Part shown: piece by piece, positions 42,476 through 53,132 of the stretch | Layout: every line of letters begins with the position of its first letter | How positions within the stretch are numbered: the stretch's first letter is position 1 | Origin: Effrenium voratum | Taxonomy: Eukaryota > Sar > Dinophyceae > Suessiales > Symbiodiniaceae | NCBI GenBank assembly: GCA_963377175.1 | Contig: CAUJNA010003814.1 | Span: forward strand, 232,501-296,500 | Direction of reading: 5' to 3' | DNA: 64,000 nucleotides | The notes under the pieces: model-generated | What the model was told of the DNA's origin: nothing | Databases searched by the model: none | Seen by the model: the letters and a program-made list of their open reading frames with translations, nothing else | Translations under genes and position numbers: made by a program

Positions 42476-43119
42476 GAGTTATCTCCACATGTGCATCCAG
42501 AGCCTTTTGTTGAAGCCACCCAGTTCCCGCGCCGCGTTGATGTGGTGTTTATTGTATTTTTGTAAAAGGTTGGCGCCCAATGGTTTTCAGGCGGGTTTTT
42601 GAAGGAACGCTCGAGGAACACCGAAGCAACTTTGGGTTCCAAACCCTAAGACACGGCACACCCACATGGTTCTGGAGATTTGGTGGCGGAGACCAGAGAA
42701 CACGCTGGGTCAACAAGTTTCTAAGTTTCCACCGGGAAAACACAAAAACACAGCTTCTGCATCATGCTCTTAGGATGCGCTTCCCAGCTATCGATTTACG
42801 AATTATATTCTTTGTACAGCTATAGGCATATTGCCATGTTGACAATGTGCATATGGGTTTGTCTCGAAATAGTGGACCCCCCAACCCAAACACAGGTGTC
42901 CCTTCAATCACCCGTTAATCGAACCCCAAGGTCCATGTCCTCAAATCAAGCAGAGGCACCGGCATTAGCTTACATACCTAGATCTTCTTTGAGAACAATT
43001 TCCCAACATTTTCCTTAAAAAGCAAAAAAAACGCGCATTGTTGGAAAACACGCTCATTTACCAAAAAAACACACATTTCGGTTCGACCAGCCATGTTCAA
43101 AACAAGTTGGTTTTGGGCT
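42476..43119. other. No supported gene
   Basis: Short frames only. 'gagaacaatttcccaacattttcc...cgcgcattgttgg' near 42990-43045 is partly self-complementary. Confidence 0.45.
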
Positions 43120-43203
43120 TTCCGCCGATTTCCGCGCATTTTCCGCCGATTTCCGCGCATTTTCCGCCGATTTCCGCGCATTTTCCGCCGATTTCCGCGC
43201 ATT
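43120..43203. repeat. 21-bp tandem repeat, four perfect copies
   Basis: Unit tttccgccgatttccgcgca(t). Multiple of three, so long false frames (ISAHFPP) span it. Confidence 0.95.
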
Positions 43204-43389
43204 TCTGGTGGCCAAATTTGCAGGATTTGCCACAAAATGGGTGCGGAACATGAAATTTGCAGTTTCCGCGTAGATTTCGGAAATTCCGCTCAATTGGCAA
43301 AATGAGCAAAAATAACGTAATGAGCAAAAAAATGTTCCTTTTTGAGGGTCCAGGTATACGCCAGTGTTATTTTGATGGGTCTATAACAG

Positions 43390-44390
43390 AGCCGCGGAGG
43401 ACATTCGTTGCAGACCTCGTTACAGACCTCTGTAACAAGACCCGCTGGCTCGTTACACGCCCCTCGTTGCACACCCTCGTTACACACCTCAGACGAACAA
43501 ACCGGCCTTTTTGAACAAACCGGGCCAGTGACTGCCCTTCTTTTGCCGCAGCTTGGCTTGCGTTGAATAGGTGCAATCAAGGTGGAGCTGCGGAGGCGCT
43601 TTGCGTGCTTCGCTTTACTTTGCCTCGTTGCAGACCTCGTTCCATAGCCGTCACATGCCTCGTTACAAACCCAACCCCAGTCCGGGCCGGCGCCCCCTTT
43701 TGCCACAGCTTGGCTTGCGTTGAATAGCTGCAATCAAGCTGGTGCTGCGGAGGCGCACTTTGCGTATGCTTTGCCTGTGTCACAGACCTCATTACATAGC
43801 CGTCACATGCCTCGTTACAGACCCAACCCTAGTCCGGCCCAGCGCCCCCCCTTTTGCCACAGCTTGACTTGCGTTGCATAGCTGCAATCAAGCTGGTCCT
43901 GCGGAGCACTGCGGAGGCGCGCTTTGCGTACTGCCCTTTGCTTTGCCTTGTTACAGACCTCGTTACGTAGCCGTTACATACCTCGTTACAGACCCAACCC
44001 CAGTCCGGGCCAGCGACCCCCCTTTTTGCCGCAGCTTGGCTTGCGTTGAAAAGCTCCAATCAAGCTGGTGCTGCGGAGGCGCGCTTTGCGTAATTACTGC
44101 GCTTTGCCTTGCCTCGTTGCAGACCTCGTTACGTAGCCGTTACATGCCTCGTTACAGACCCAACCCCAGTCCGGGCCAGCCATCGATCGGTGTCGGGAGT
44201 TTCAAACTTCAAGCTAGGAGACGTGCTTTGCGTACTGTGCTTGTACTGAACGACTTTTGAGCAGGAGCTGCTGCTCTTCGTTTTTCTGCGCTACACTGGG
44301 CTACTGATACTGCTTGTCAAGAAATATTTTCCCGTTACAGACCTCTGCAACATGAATTGTGGCGCGTCGCGCGTTACAGACCCTCAAAAA
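43390..44390. repeat. Tandem repeat of about 155-172 bp rich in CGTTACAGACC
   Basis: 'ttgccgcagcttggcttgcgttgaa' recurs near 43544, 43701, 43855 and 44027. Each unit holds several GTTACAGACC or GTTACA(C/T)GCC motifs plus 'acccaaccccagtccgggcc'. The motif continues alone to 44385. Confidence 0.9.
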
Positions 44391-44532
44391 AATCATAGCC
44401 ATATATATATATATATGTATATTTGAACTGAACTACTTCAGTATTATCACATACAATGCAGTATACTGTAATATAATGTACTGCACTGTAATGTAAGGTG
44501 TTTTTTGTATTGCGTATTTGTTTACTATCGCA

Positions 44533-44670
<138 letters not shown>

Positions 44671-44674
44671 ACAG

Positions 44675-44774
44675 GGGTGCCCAGTCCCCTGCTGCTCGAG
44701 CTCCCAGGGAGACGGGCAAAATGGCCCAAGCCATGCTCGCGAAGATCGAGGCCATCAGGCCGGATTTGAGATCG
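44675..44774 (+). CDS. Candidate internal exon, product unknown
   Basis: The CA repeat runs into CGCAACAG|G, an acceptor next to a microsatellite. The frame (one base, then GGT GCC) reads GAQSPAARAPRETGKMAQAM then LAKIEAIRPDLRS, ending at GTGACG. Regular helix-like sequence and good codon pattern. Unspliced, it stops at 44807. Confidence 0.55.
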
Positions 44775-45103
44775 GTGACGCTTCCTGCAAAGGCACTTGG
44801 GGGTTGATCAATATTCCATTGCTCCATTACATCTGCCGCTTGCTCTATGCGCACATGTCAGCTTTGGACACATTGGCCCCTCAATGAGGGAAAGCGACCT
44901 TTGTGTAGCCAGTTTCAATATTAGGGGTCTGCCAACTTGGAGACCCTATGTTGAGACAGTCCGAAAGGTTTCCTTTTGAGGGCATTTCTCACTACGTGGG
45001 TGTGTATTTTTTCTTTGCGGGTGATTTGTTTTCGTTGGCTTTACAGGAAACCCAAAGTCCCTACAAAAGGGGGAAACACCCACGCAAGTCTCTTTTCACG
45101 CAG

Positions 45104-45142
45104 CCTTGGCGCAGGCTCATCACCTGTGGGCGCCTCAGATGG
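45104..45142 (+). CDS. Candidate internal exon, product unknown
   Basis: CTCTTTTCACGCAG precedes 39 nt ending at GTGAGA. The frame (two bases, then TTG GCG) reads LAQAHHLWAPQM plus one base. Confidence 0.5.
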
Positions 45143-45226
45143 GTGAGAGCACTGCTGTGCGGCCGAGTGCCTGGGGGAGCCTGGTATTTGATCATTTGAC
45201 AAGCGGACACCAAAAACATGGTTTCA

Positions 45227-45337
45227 CTTTGGTGCATTTTGCTTGGATGTTAGGACTTTAACTTTTTGCCAAGTAAAGGGTTTTCCATCAAACCACTAAA
45301 AGTTAAACTTTTAGTAAGGGGGCAGAAAGCAACCGAG
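45227..45337 (+). mobile_element. Family B element
   Basis: CTTTGGTGCATTTTGC to GCAACCGAG with perfect hairpin CTAAAAGTTAAACTTTTAG. Flanks TTCA and TTCT. Confidence 0.9.
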
Positions 45338-45589
45338 TTCTTCCCTTTGAACCGTTTTCTGAAGTTGTTCAAATTCCTGTTTGTTATTAAGGGATCTTGT
45401 CACTGGACATTTTTGTCTTTTTTTTCCAGGGGACGTACTTGCAAATGGAAGCCTTTGAAGCAACCTCAAACAGGCCCTTTTGATCTGCGTGCTTTCTTCC
45501 AAAGAGACTTCCTTCATGATGGGGGGGTGGGGTGTTGAATCAGGGATCGATCCGTCACTGGTAAGATATAGCATGTCTCCTGAGTCTAC

Positions 45590-45694
45590 CCCAGAGTTTA
45601 ACTTTTCGTGGATCAAATGGAAAACCCCCCTAAACGCTAAAAGGATCTTAAAAGCTAAGCAACCGGATGGCTGGGAGCCACCAAGAAAAAAAAA
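45590..45694 (-). mobile_element. Family C element, reversed
   Basis: Complement of the C left end ('ggatggctgggagccaccaag') at its right; 'taacttttcgtgg' at its left. Confidence 0.7.
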
Positions 45695-45745
45695 TCAAAG
45701 TGAGTGGTGTGGTCGGCCTTCCTCCGTTCCTCTTTTCCTCCCTAG

Positions 45746-45851
45746 ACATGAGCTTCACAGGCACCGGCCGCTTCCAGCGCTGCTACCAGCCAAATGCGCT
45801 GGCCGAGGCCCGAAAAACCGAAACCAAAGCGGTCAGAGAAAGAGAGACTCG
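45746..45851 (+). CDS. Candidate exon ending at a family C element
   Basis: CGTTCCTCTTTTCCTCCCTAG is one of the strongest acceptors in the window. The frame (two bases, then ATG AGC) reads MSFTGTGRFQRCYQPNALAE then ARKTETKAVRERET. It ends where the C element begins with GCGGCG, a GC-type donor. Highly charged C-terminal half. An internal GTCAGA is an alternative end. Confidence 0.5.
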
Positions 45852-45978
45852 GCGGCGAAGCCGGCCATCCATTTGGTTCAACTTAGCTTTTTGGGCTTTT
45901 TCGTTGGTTTAGGTGGGGGTTTCCATTTAGCCCACTAAAAGTTCTCAACTCTCAGCAGGGGATCTGAGGACAGCCCAG
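45848..45978 (+). mobile_element. Family C element with GC...AG ends
   Basis: CTCGGCGGCGAAGCCGGCC is a diverged C left end. Hairpin CTAAAAGTTCTCAACTCTCAG; ends GACAGCCCAG. Confidence 0.7.
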
Positions 45979-46168
45979 GAGAGAGAGAGCGAGAGGCCAT
46001 TTGTGTGTGTGTGTGTTTTGTACAGCGGGACTCTACTCCTCCAAAGCACACGCAAACCCACCCAAATTGACACTCTCCTGGTTGGTTTATTTCGGTGTTT
46101 TTTTCAGGCCCCCCCTAAAAAAACCCGCCACGGTTTTCCCGTTGGTTTCCTTTTCAAAACACAAACAG

Positions 46169-46201
46169 GAGGTACTGGCCAACTACAAGACAAGCCCATG
46201 T
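46169..46201 (+). CDS. Candidate 33-nt internal exon
   Basis: CCTTTTCAAAACACAAACAG|G precedes and GTGAGG follows. Eleven codons in phase 0: EVLANYKTSPC. Confidence 0.45.
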
Positions 46202-46329
46202 GTGAGGCTCGCTTTGCCGCCTGAAGGGAACGGGTTTCCTGCAGTCTTGGGACCTGGACGCTATGGATGGCTGCCCCCCAATTCGTTCGTTAGGTCTGGC
46301 CTTGAATCGAAGGGAAGCCAAGATGAAGG
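46202..46329. other. Open frames, no firm exon
   Basis: Frames on both strands, unresolved. Confidence 0.3.
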
Positions 46330-46460
46330 CAAGCAATATGGCTGTGGCTCAAGAACATGTACCAACATGGCACCCTTGGCAAATGTAACCAAAGACCAAA
46401 ACCTTCGTAGCCCTAGCTCTTGAATTTTGAGCCTCACCCATATACTTGTAAGGCTTTGGA
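46330..46460 (-). mobile_element. Family D element, diverged
   Basis: 'atatggctgtggctcaagaacatg', 'ccaaaaccttcg', 'gagcctcacccatatac'. Confidence 0.5.
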
Positions 46461-46501
46461 TACCCCGTATGTGAGCAACTGACAAAAGTATCCTGGCAGT
46501 C

Positions 46502-46572
46502 TATTCGGGGAGGGTTCCCCTACTAAAAGACTAATTACCGAAAATAGTTGGTACCCTTATTCTAGCCTCGCT
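46502..46572. mobile_element. Family A fragment
   Basis: 'ggggagggttcccctactaaaagac...gttggtacccttattctagcctc'; both ends missing. Confidence 0.7.
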
Positions 46573-47064
46573 GATTTCAGGTGTTGGAATTGTAAGACTT
46601 GCAGATAGATGGGATTTCATCTAGGTTTGGCTGAACTGGCTCCCAACCGGGACTTTTGGGTGCGGTGTCTTGCTATATTGAGGTCCATAATGTCCATATC
46701 GTAAATATAATAAGAGGGTATAGCTGCCTTGCAAGCTGAACACCTATATTGGTGGTAGCCGCCAAACGACATGCCCTGCTTCCCCGACACATTGGGCGCC
46801 TTGGTTAAAGTGGAAATGTGTGGTGACCCTCCATGTCCTCCCCAAGCTAAGCAAACTAAAGGGGGGACCTAGCAGGGGAAGGATCTGTCCCATGGCTTTC
46901 GCTCGTGTTTCTTTCCAGCTCTCCATAAATCAGGCAGCATCTATGGACCAAGCTCCGTCCAGCAAAACGGGAGGTGCTTTCGGCGGAGTCCAACTGTGCC
47001 TATGTTTCATGCTTTCCTCACACCCTTCCGCGGGTCCCCGGTATGGCGCGTCCAAATCAACGAG
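46573..47064. other. No supported gene
   Basis: Short frames; no clear splice signals. Confidence 0.4.
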
Positions 47065-47111
47065 GTCTGCCCAGAGAAACAAATGAGGAGCTGCCAAGGA
47101 TGCAAAAGGAG
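47065..47111 (+). CDS. Candidate exon ending at a consensus GTAAGT donor
   Basis: The frame LPRETNEELPRMQKE ends in phase 0 at GAG|GTAAGT. The left border is uncertain: the frame is open back to 46974 and includes MARPNQRG. AACGAG|G is the nearest AG|G. Confidence 0.5.
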
Positions 47112-47570
47112 GTAAGTCACTCCCCCGGTCGCCTGCCCGTAACCCCTTGGAAGTAGGGCTACTAACCATATAGCTAACCCCCCGACCATTTGCACCGCTT
47201 TGGATTATGTTGAGCCCAACAGTGGCGGTGTCAGCCCCCAAGTTGTTGCATGATTCATGGTTCATGGAGCAAATGTGGAGAAGCCAATCGCCAGGATCAA
47301 ACCAAGCAGGGAGAACGTGTTACACACACACACACACATCGGACCAATGTGGAAGAGGTGTTTGTGATTGCATTCTTTGCCCCGTATTTCAGTGACTCCG
47401 GCTGGTGTTTGCTTGCTGGTCTTTCGTGAAAACCGGTCAAACACGGGGTCCAATCCTGTGGAAACGCAGTCAGCTTCTTGCCAGGGCAGCAGTGTCTCTT
47501 GAGGGAACTCCTTTTCGACGTCCGGCGTCCATTTCCCACTTGCCCAGTAAATTCCGCCAACTTGTGTCAA
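47112..47570. other. No supported gene; (CA)n at 47321-47338
   Basis: Intron-like; overlapping frames. Confidence 0.4.
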
Positions 47571-47632
47571 CCTTTTTTTGGTGGAGGGTTCCCCTGATAA
47601 AACTTAACCAACCAAAAAGGATGCCCTTTGTT
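47571..47632. mobile_element. Family A fragment, diverged
   Basis: 'ttttttggtggagggttcccctgataaaact...aaaaaggatgccc'. Confidence 0.55.
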
Positions 47633-47791
47633 CCCATAGCCACTGGGCATCTGAGAAATTTGAATTCCCTTTGTCACAAACACAAACGACCACTTCCCAT
47701 GTCTGGCCAGTGAGCTGGCAGTTCTCACTTTCAACTACTCGACATCGGGTATCCACTTTGTCCGAACATCGGAAACGGAAGGGAAACAGCC

Positions 47792-47901
47792 CTTTTGTGC
47801 ATGTTGCTTGGATGTTAGGGCTTTGCCGGTTTGCCAAATGGGTTTTCCATTAAACCACTAAAAGTTAGTCACTTTTAGCAGGGGAGCAGAAAGCCACCGA
47901 G
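47792..47901 (+). mobile_element. Family B element
   Basis: CTTTTGTGCATGTTGC to GCCACCGAG; hairpin CTAAAAGT-TAGTC-ACTTTTAG. Confidence 0.85.
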
Positions 47902-47993
47902 GAAAATTGCTCGTGTCGTTTTTTTGAGCCAAACCCACCGACGAGTCTTCGGTCGAGTCTATCCAAACCCAGTGACAAAGCGAAAAACTGCAG

Positions 47994-48040
47994 ACCTTGG
48001 CGGAGCTGTGCGGCTACGTGGAGGCTCTGCGAGGCGAGAC
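47994..48040 (+). CDS. Candidate exon, right border uncertain
   Basis: GCGAAAAACTGCAG precedes the phase 0 frame TLAELCGYVEALRGE. Possible ends: GC-type donor GCGAGA at 48034 or GTTGAC at 48041. Must end before 48045, where sequence shared with 58157 begins. Confidence 0.45.
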
Positions 48041-48044
48041 GTTG

Positions 48045-49590
48045 ACGTTGACTTCCATTTGCTCAAGAATATTTTCTATTTTCCCCTGTTGGTTTTAAAG
48101 GGAATCTATCACTACTGGATGGTTGCAAGGGAATCTATCACTACTGGATGGTTTTAAAGGGAATCTATCACTACCGGATGGTTTTAAAGGGAATCTATCA
48201 CTACTAGATGGGTTTAAAGGGAATCTATCACTACCGGATGGTTTTAAAGGGAATCTATCACTACTAGATGGTTTTAAAGGGAATCTATCACTACCGGATG
48301 GTTTTAAAGGGAATCTATCACTACTAGATGGTTTTAAAGGGAATCTATCACTACCGGATGGTTTTAAAGGGAATCTATCACTACTAGATGGTTTTAAAGG
48401 GAATCTATCACTACCGGATGGTTTTAAAGGGAATCTATCACTACCGGATGGTTTTAAAGGGAATCTATCACTACTAGATGGTTTTAAAGGGAATCTATCA
48501 CTACCGGATGGATTTTAAAGGGGAAATCTATCACTACTAGATGGTTTTAAAGGTTTTAAAGGGAATCTATCACTACTAGATGGTTTCAAGGGAATCTATC
48601 ACTACTAGATGGTTTTAAAGGGAATCTATCACTACTAGATGGTTTTAAAGGGAATCTATCACTACCGGATGGTTTTAAAGGGAATCTATCGCTACTAGAT
48701 GGTTTAAAGGGAATCTATCACTACTAGATGGTTTTAAAGGGAATCTATCACTACTAGATGGTTTTAAAGGGAATCTATCACTACCGGATGGTTTTAAAGG
48801 GAATCTATCACTACTAGATGGTTTTAAAGGGAATCTATCTACCGATGGTTTTAAAGGGAATCTAGCACTACTAGATTCGTTTTAAAGGGAATCTATCACT
48901 ACTAGATGGTTTTAAAGGGAATCTATCACTACCGGATGGTTTTAAAGGGAATCTATCACTACCGGATGGTTTTAAAGGGAATCTATCACTACTAGATGGG
49001 TTTAAAGGGAATCTATCACTACTAGATGGTTTTAAAGGGAATCTATCACTACTAGATGGTTTTAAAGGGAATCTAGCACTACCGGATGGTTTTAAAGGGA
49101 ATCTATCACTACCGGATGGTTTTAAAGGGAATCTATCACTACTAGATGGTTTTAAAGGGAATCTATCACTACTAGATGGTTTTAAAGGGAATCTACCGGA
49201 TGAATCTATCACTACCGGATGGTTTTAAAGGGAATCTATCACTACTAGATGGGTTTAAAGGGAATCTATCACTACCGGATGGTTTTAAAGGGAATCTATC
49301 ACTACCGGATGGTTTTAAAGGGAATCTATCACAACCGGATGGTTTTAAAGGGAATCTATNNNNNNNNNNNNNNNNNNNNNNNNNNNNNNNNNNNNNNNNN
49401 NNNNNNNNNNNNNNNNNNNNNNNNNNNNNNNNNNNNNNNNNNNNNNNNNNNNNNNNNNNTAGATGGTTTCAAGGGAATCTATCATTTCTATCACTACTAG
49501 ATGGTTTTAAAGGGAATCTATCACTACTAGATGGTTTTAAAGGGAATCTATCACTACTAGATGGTTTTAAAGGGAATCTATCACTACTGG
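48045..49590. repeat. 30-bp tandem array, about 45 or more copies, with an assembly gap
   Basis: Unit 'ggttttaaagggaatctatcactac' plus (cggat/tagat). Two variants, CCGG and CTAG, alternate regularly from about 48150 to 48420. Occasional indels break register. The multiple-of-three unit gives false frames on both strands. No spacers, so not CRISPR. Confidence 0.98.
49360..49459. other. Assembly gap of 100 N
   Basis: Exactly 100 N inside the array, probably a placeholder. True array length is unknown. Confidence 0.99.
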
Positions 49591-49629
49591 AAGGGTGGCT
49601 GCCAGCGTGGGATCATCAGTGATCATCAG

Positions 49630-49819
49630 AGTCACCGGTGAAGGCTCCCTGGGCCCCATCGACATCAATGAGGAGAGTGTCTGCCAGGCCGGGCGAATCG
49701 TCTTCGCCTGTTGGAGTTGCTGCCCAACGCGAATCGACTCCTCTGTTTGCTTTGGGGTTTTGGACGCAACGCGCAACAAAATGCCAAGGAGCCACACGCG
49801 AAACACAAACTACAGATAA
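49630..49819 (+). CDS. Candidate exon after the array, product unknown
   Basis: After GTGATCATCAG the frame reads VTGEGSLGPIDINEESVCQA with good codon pattern and stays open to a stop at 49819. The true exon may end earlier. A minus frame is open too. Confidence 0.4.
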
Positions 49820-49906
49820 CTACAGCCTGGGCTAGTTGAGCGCATCTAGTAGTTGAATCCATAACGCGAAGCTTGGAACACTTCCAGGGTGTTTTCCCCG
49901 CGCCAG

Positions 49907-49995
49907 CTCGTGAAATTTTTGACCATGCCATCCACAAGTCGCAAAGCGCGCGACTTATTGCAACAAGACGCGTTTTTGGTGGTGTCCTCCAATCA
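49907..49995 (+). CDS. Candidate internal exon, strong splice sites, product unknown
   Basis: TGTTTTCCCCGCGCCAG precedes 89 nt ending at a perfect TCA|GTGAGT. The frame (two bases, then CGT GAA) reads REIFDHAIHKSQSARLIATR then RVFGGVLQS. The other forward frames stop. Likely a true coding exon; no family recognised. Confidence 0.65.
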
Positions 49996-51198
49996 GTGAG
50001 TCACTAACCTGGAGCCTGACTCACGACTGATTGCCTTGCAATTAATTCAACACAGAGCACCCTAAACCAACGGCTGGCCGACGTAAAGCCTTATGTAAGT
50101 GATGTCCAGCGAACTGCCCAAGCAAGATATTTGTATGTATATATATATATTCCCGCATGGGTTTGTCTTGACATAAGGCGACTTTCTCAAGTTTTCGGGA
50201 TGGTTTCCCTTCAACGGCACGCGCCAGCCTTTGGGAGAAACGTCTTCCTGAGCTCTCGCCTGGCTGGCTCTGCATTTGCATTTGGTGTCCTTTATCGCCC
50301 AAAGCGAGGGGCGGTTTGCCGCCCCCGCCCCCCAAACCTGCCCAAAAAGGACGGATAGAAGACCCCCCCAAAACAAAACAAACGCCAACCCCGACACAAG
50401 GAAGAGATGTCTTCTTTTGAGGAGGGCGAAAACTCACCCTTTCTCTCCTCAAACAAGATGCAATCCGAAGAATGTGGAATCCGTACCTCTCGCGGATGTT
50501 TTAGTCCTTCAGCCTGGAGAGAGAAACTTGTTGTTCAACTTGCAACCTCTAGGATAACACGTAAACGGGGTTGCAAGAATCCGGTGCCCGCTGTTTTACT
50601 CTGCGCTTAGCTCGTTGGCTGGGAGTCTATCAAAATTCGTATTCAACTCAGGCTTCATTGATTTCAACTGGTGCCGATCGATTCGCCTGGATTCTGCGGC
50701 AGCAGCCAACCTATTGTTCTTTTTACGAAAATACCCCGTTACAGATTGACATGGAACCCAGGAACCATCACTAGAGAAATCTCCTTCTGGGTTGCCCCCT
50801 TTTTGCGTTTTCTCCTTTGCAGGGGAGTATCTCGCCCCGCCAAGTTGGGCTTGTTTCAAAACAGGGCACCCTCATTAGTCCGCATTCTCTTTCGCCCCTT
50901 TCAAGTCCCCGAATTTTGCAACCAACCAGGGGACTCCCCTTTGAAGTGATAAAGTTGTTATGGGAAGGAACAATTGGCATCGCAGGAAGGCTTTTCCATG
51001 GCCAGAACTCGTCGCTGCCAATCGTCTCCCTTTTCAGACTTGTGTGAATGCGGGGGGGGGGGTGGTGTGGTGGACACTTAGGGTCTACTTTGCAACCTCC
51101 TTCTTTTAGGGTATTTTTTTTAGGATTCATGGTTGCAAAATAGACTCTGGGTGTACATAGCACCGGGGGGGGGGGGGGCAGGGGATTTTCCACTCAAG
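49996..51198. other. Intron-like, with ambiguous coding-like stretches
   Basis: 50180-50340 is open on both strands (plus ...RNVFLSSRLAGSAFAFGVLY...). TA run near 50140; G-runs near 51052 and 51165. Confidence 0.35.
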
Positions 51199-51269
51199 CC
51201 AATCAAGGCGCTCTTCCTGAAGGGCGACGGCTCCGCGGTGCTGCGTGCCGTCTCCACGCCCTTGCAGAG
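51199..51269 (+). CDS. Candidate internal exon, product unknown
   Basis: GATTTTCCACTCAAG precedes 71 nt ending at AG|GTGGGT. Phase 0 reading is PIKALFLKGDGSAVLRAVST then PLQ plus two bases. Nearly every third position is G or C. Confidence 0.6.
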
Positions 51270-51309
51270 GTGGGTGTTTTTTCCACCTGAAGGTACGGGG
51301 AGCGTTTTT

Positions 51310-51389
51310 TTTTTTGGTTGTGCGTTTGTTTGTTTGTTTGGTTGGTTGGTTGGTTGGTTGGTTGGTTGGTTGGTTGGTGGGTGGCTCGG

Positions 51390-51437
<48 letters not shown>

Positions 51438-51660
51438 TTGTTTGTTTGTTTGTTTGTTTGTTTGTATCTTTGTTTCTTTGTTTCTTTGTTTGTTTGTTTG
51501 TTTGTTTGTTTGCTTGCTTGCTTGTTTGTTTGTTTGCGTGTTTGTTTGTTTTTTTTTGTTTGCTTGTTTGCTTGGTTGTTTGTTTGTTTGTTGGTTTGCG
51601 TGTTTGTTTGTTTGTTTGTTTGTTTGTTTGTTTGTTTGTTTGTTTGTTTGTTTGCTTGTG
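51310..51660. repeat. TTGN tetranucleotide region (TTGG, TTGC, TTGT blocks)
   Basis: Successive homogeneous blocks of GGTT, GCTT and GTTT units with point changes between. All forward frames are open artefactually. Confidence 0.97.
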
Positions 51661-51791
51661 TGCTTTCTTTCAGTCTTTCTTCCGTTATTGTTTTTGGTTT
51701 TCTCTTTTTGTTTTAAACTAATGTTGTTCTTTCTTTCATGTTTATTTCTTTTGTTTGTGCCGGCTAGCTGTTTTTTGTCTGAGCTTGAGAC

Positions 51792-51946
51792 GAGCCAAAG
51801 AGCGTTTGGTTGCGCAGTGCAAGGTTGGGGCCGGCAGTGGTTTGTGGCTGCTGCCTTTTGTTCCACTCTGCGCCAAGACACCAGATGTATGTTGTTCTGC
51901 ACCACGCAGATTTGGAGATGTTAGTTTTGATACCTGACATTTCTTT
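51792..51946 (+). CDS. Possible exon ending at a family C element
   Basis: After GAGACGAG one frame stays open and ends APRHQMYVVLHHADLEMLVL then IPDIS at the element's GTGGCT. Joining to 52055 through the element keeps that frame open. Two other frames are open part of the way. Confidence 0.35.
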
Positions 51947-52054
51947 GTGGCTCCCAGCCATCCCCTTGGCTTTTTAGACATTTAGTGTTTAGTGGGGATT
52001 TCCATTTAACACACTAAAAGTAAACTTTTAGCGGGGGATCTGAGGGCAGCCCAG
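51943..52054 (+). mobile_element. Family C element, possibly acting as an intron
   Basis: CTTTGTGGCTCCCAGCC to GGGCAGCCCAG, with hairpin CTAAAAGTAAACTTTTAG. GT 51947 to AG 52054 is 108 bases. Confidence 0.8.
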
Positions 52055-52248
52055 ATGTGTCGATGAGCGATGCTCAGTCCGCAGCATCCTCTCCAACCAT
52101 GACAGCTCTGAAAGGTCTGACCATGACAGCTGTGACTGGACTCAGAGGCTCCCGCCAGCGGCCGGACGTGACAGACCAGACGCTCGCCAGAGGTCCAACC
52201 CAAGAAGTTGTGGATGGGCTGACCAGGTTCTACAGCCTCACCCCTTTG
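52055..52248 (+). CDS. Candidate exon bounded by two elements (C and B)
   Basis: Lies exactly between a C element's terminal AG and a B element's CTTTG|GTGCAT. Two of three frames are open for the full 194 nt: one reads CVDERCSVRSILSNHDSSER..., the other VSMSDAQSAASSPTMTALKG.... The first joins in phase with the upstream block. Product unknown. Confidence 0.5.
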
Positions 52249-52346
52249 GTGCATGTTGCTGGGATGTTAGGACTTTAACATTTTGCCAAATGGGTTTTCC
52301 ATTAAACCACTGAAAGTTAAACTTTTAGCAGGGGAGCAGAAAATAG
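52244..52346 (+). mobile_element. Family B element, right end degraded
   Basis: CTTTGGTGCATGTTGC, hairpin CTGAAAGTTAAACTTTTAG, then 'gcaggggagcagaaaatag'. Confidence 0.8.
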
Positions 52347-52653
52347 TCGCCTGCAAGCGGTGCCAGCTTGAACTGCTTTCTCTCAAAGCATGCCTCTCTT
52401 ACACAGTGTGTCTCTTTTTGCTCGGCGAAATCCGAGCAGCGCGCAAGACCGTGGACAAACGACGCAACTTGACCAAATGTTCTTGCGGGCTTTGCGCGCG
52501 CTATTCACAGCAATGATGAGTCGCCAAGACGGCTCCGTCGTGCAGACCCACCGGGGTCACACGGTAGCTGGGTTTTAGTCGTCGAGATGCCGCTTCGTCG
52601 AGGTAGTTTGAGTCTCCCAGTGACGACCCGACCCAAGAAAATTAACCAAACAG
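52347..52653. other. Coding-like region, not resolved
   Basis: The plus frame ...TTQLDQMFLRALRALFTAMM... is open to 52578. No firm acceptor or donor. Confidence 0.3.
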
Positions 52654-52794
52654 CTTTGGCGACTGATAGGTGCCAAGGTGGGGATAGCTTGAAGTTTTTG
52701 AGTTGTTTAGCCAAGAGGCGCAAGCAATGTGTGCTTTCTGTGAAGGGTTGGCGAGATCCTTCGTGGAACTCACGTTGGAAGGATGTGGTGGTTG
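52654..52794 (+). CDS. Candidate internal exon, product unknown
   Basis: AATTAACCAAACAG precedes 141 nt ending at G|GTGAGC. The frame (two bases, then TTG GCG) reads LATDRCQGGDSLKFLSCLAK then RRKQCVLSVKGWRDPSWNSR and WKDVVV. Tryptophan-rich and basic C-terminal half. A minus frame is also open. Confidence 0.5.
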
Positions 52795-52941
52795 GTGAGC
52801 ACACCAAATGTGGTTAAGCAGTCAGGACAAATCCCATGCTACTTGTTCTCAATTACCTCCCGGTACGGCCTGAGGCCTTAATTGTTTTTGGTATCACATT
52901 GCCTCACTATTAAGCATGTTTGCTACTTCCGCTAGTATTAG

Positions 52942-53132
52942 AGATCAAGGGCGATGAGGGGCAAACATATCACTCTTTGATGACAGCAGCAAAATTGTGC
53001 TCTGACTTTTCGACCCTTGTCCATTGGCACGACCTCCACTTCCATGAGCTTAAGAATAGTTTTGTTTTTCGTCTTGGTTTTACAAGGAACGGATCTATCA
53101 CTTTTGAGAATGGCAGTGGGCAGAAGCGATGA
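52942..53132 (+). CDS. Candidate 3'-terminal exon with stop, product unknown
   Basis: After GCTAGTATTAG the frame (two bases, then ATC AAG) reads IKGDEGQTYHSLMTAAKLCS then DFSTLVHWHDLHFHELKNSF and runs to TGA at 53130. His/Phe-rich; compact-domain composition. Confidence 0.45.

Noticed and set aside
46325..46350. Relic of a dinoflagellate spliced leader (TGGCTCAAG)
   Set aside because: Only nine bases match, and the sequence is a variant of family D, which normally reads 'ctgtgggtcaa'.
48045..49590. CRISPR-like array
   Set aside because: Units are directly adjacent with no unique spacers, and the DNA is eukaryotic.
48123..49622. Long open frames encoding GNLSLLDGFK repeats
   Set aside because: They come from a 30-bp unit, which keeps any frame open on both strands. 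No start, splice or codon evidence of translation.
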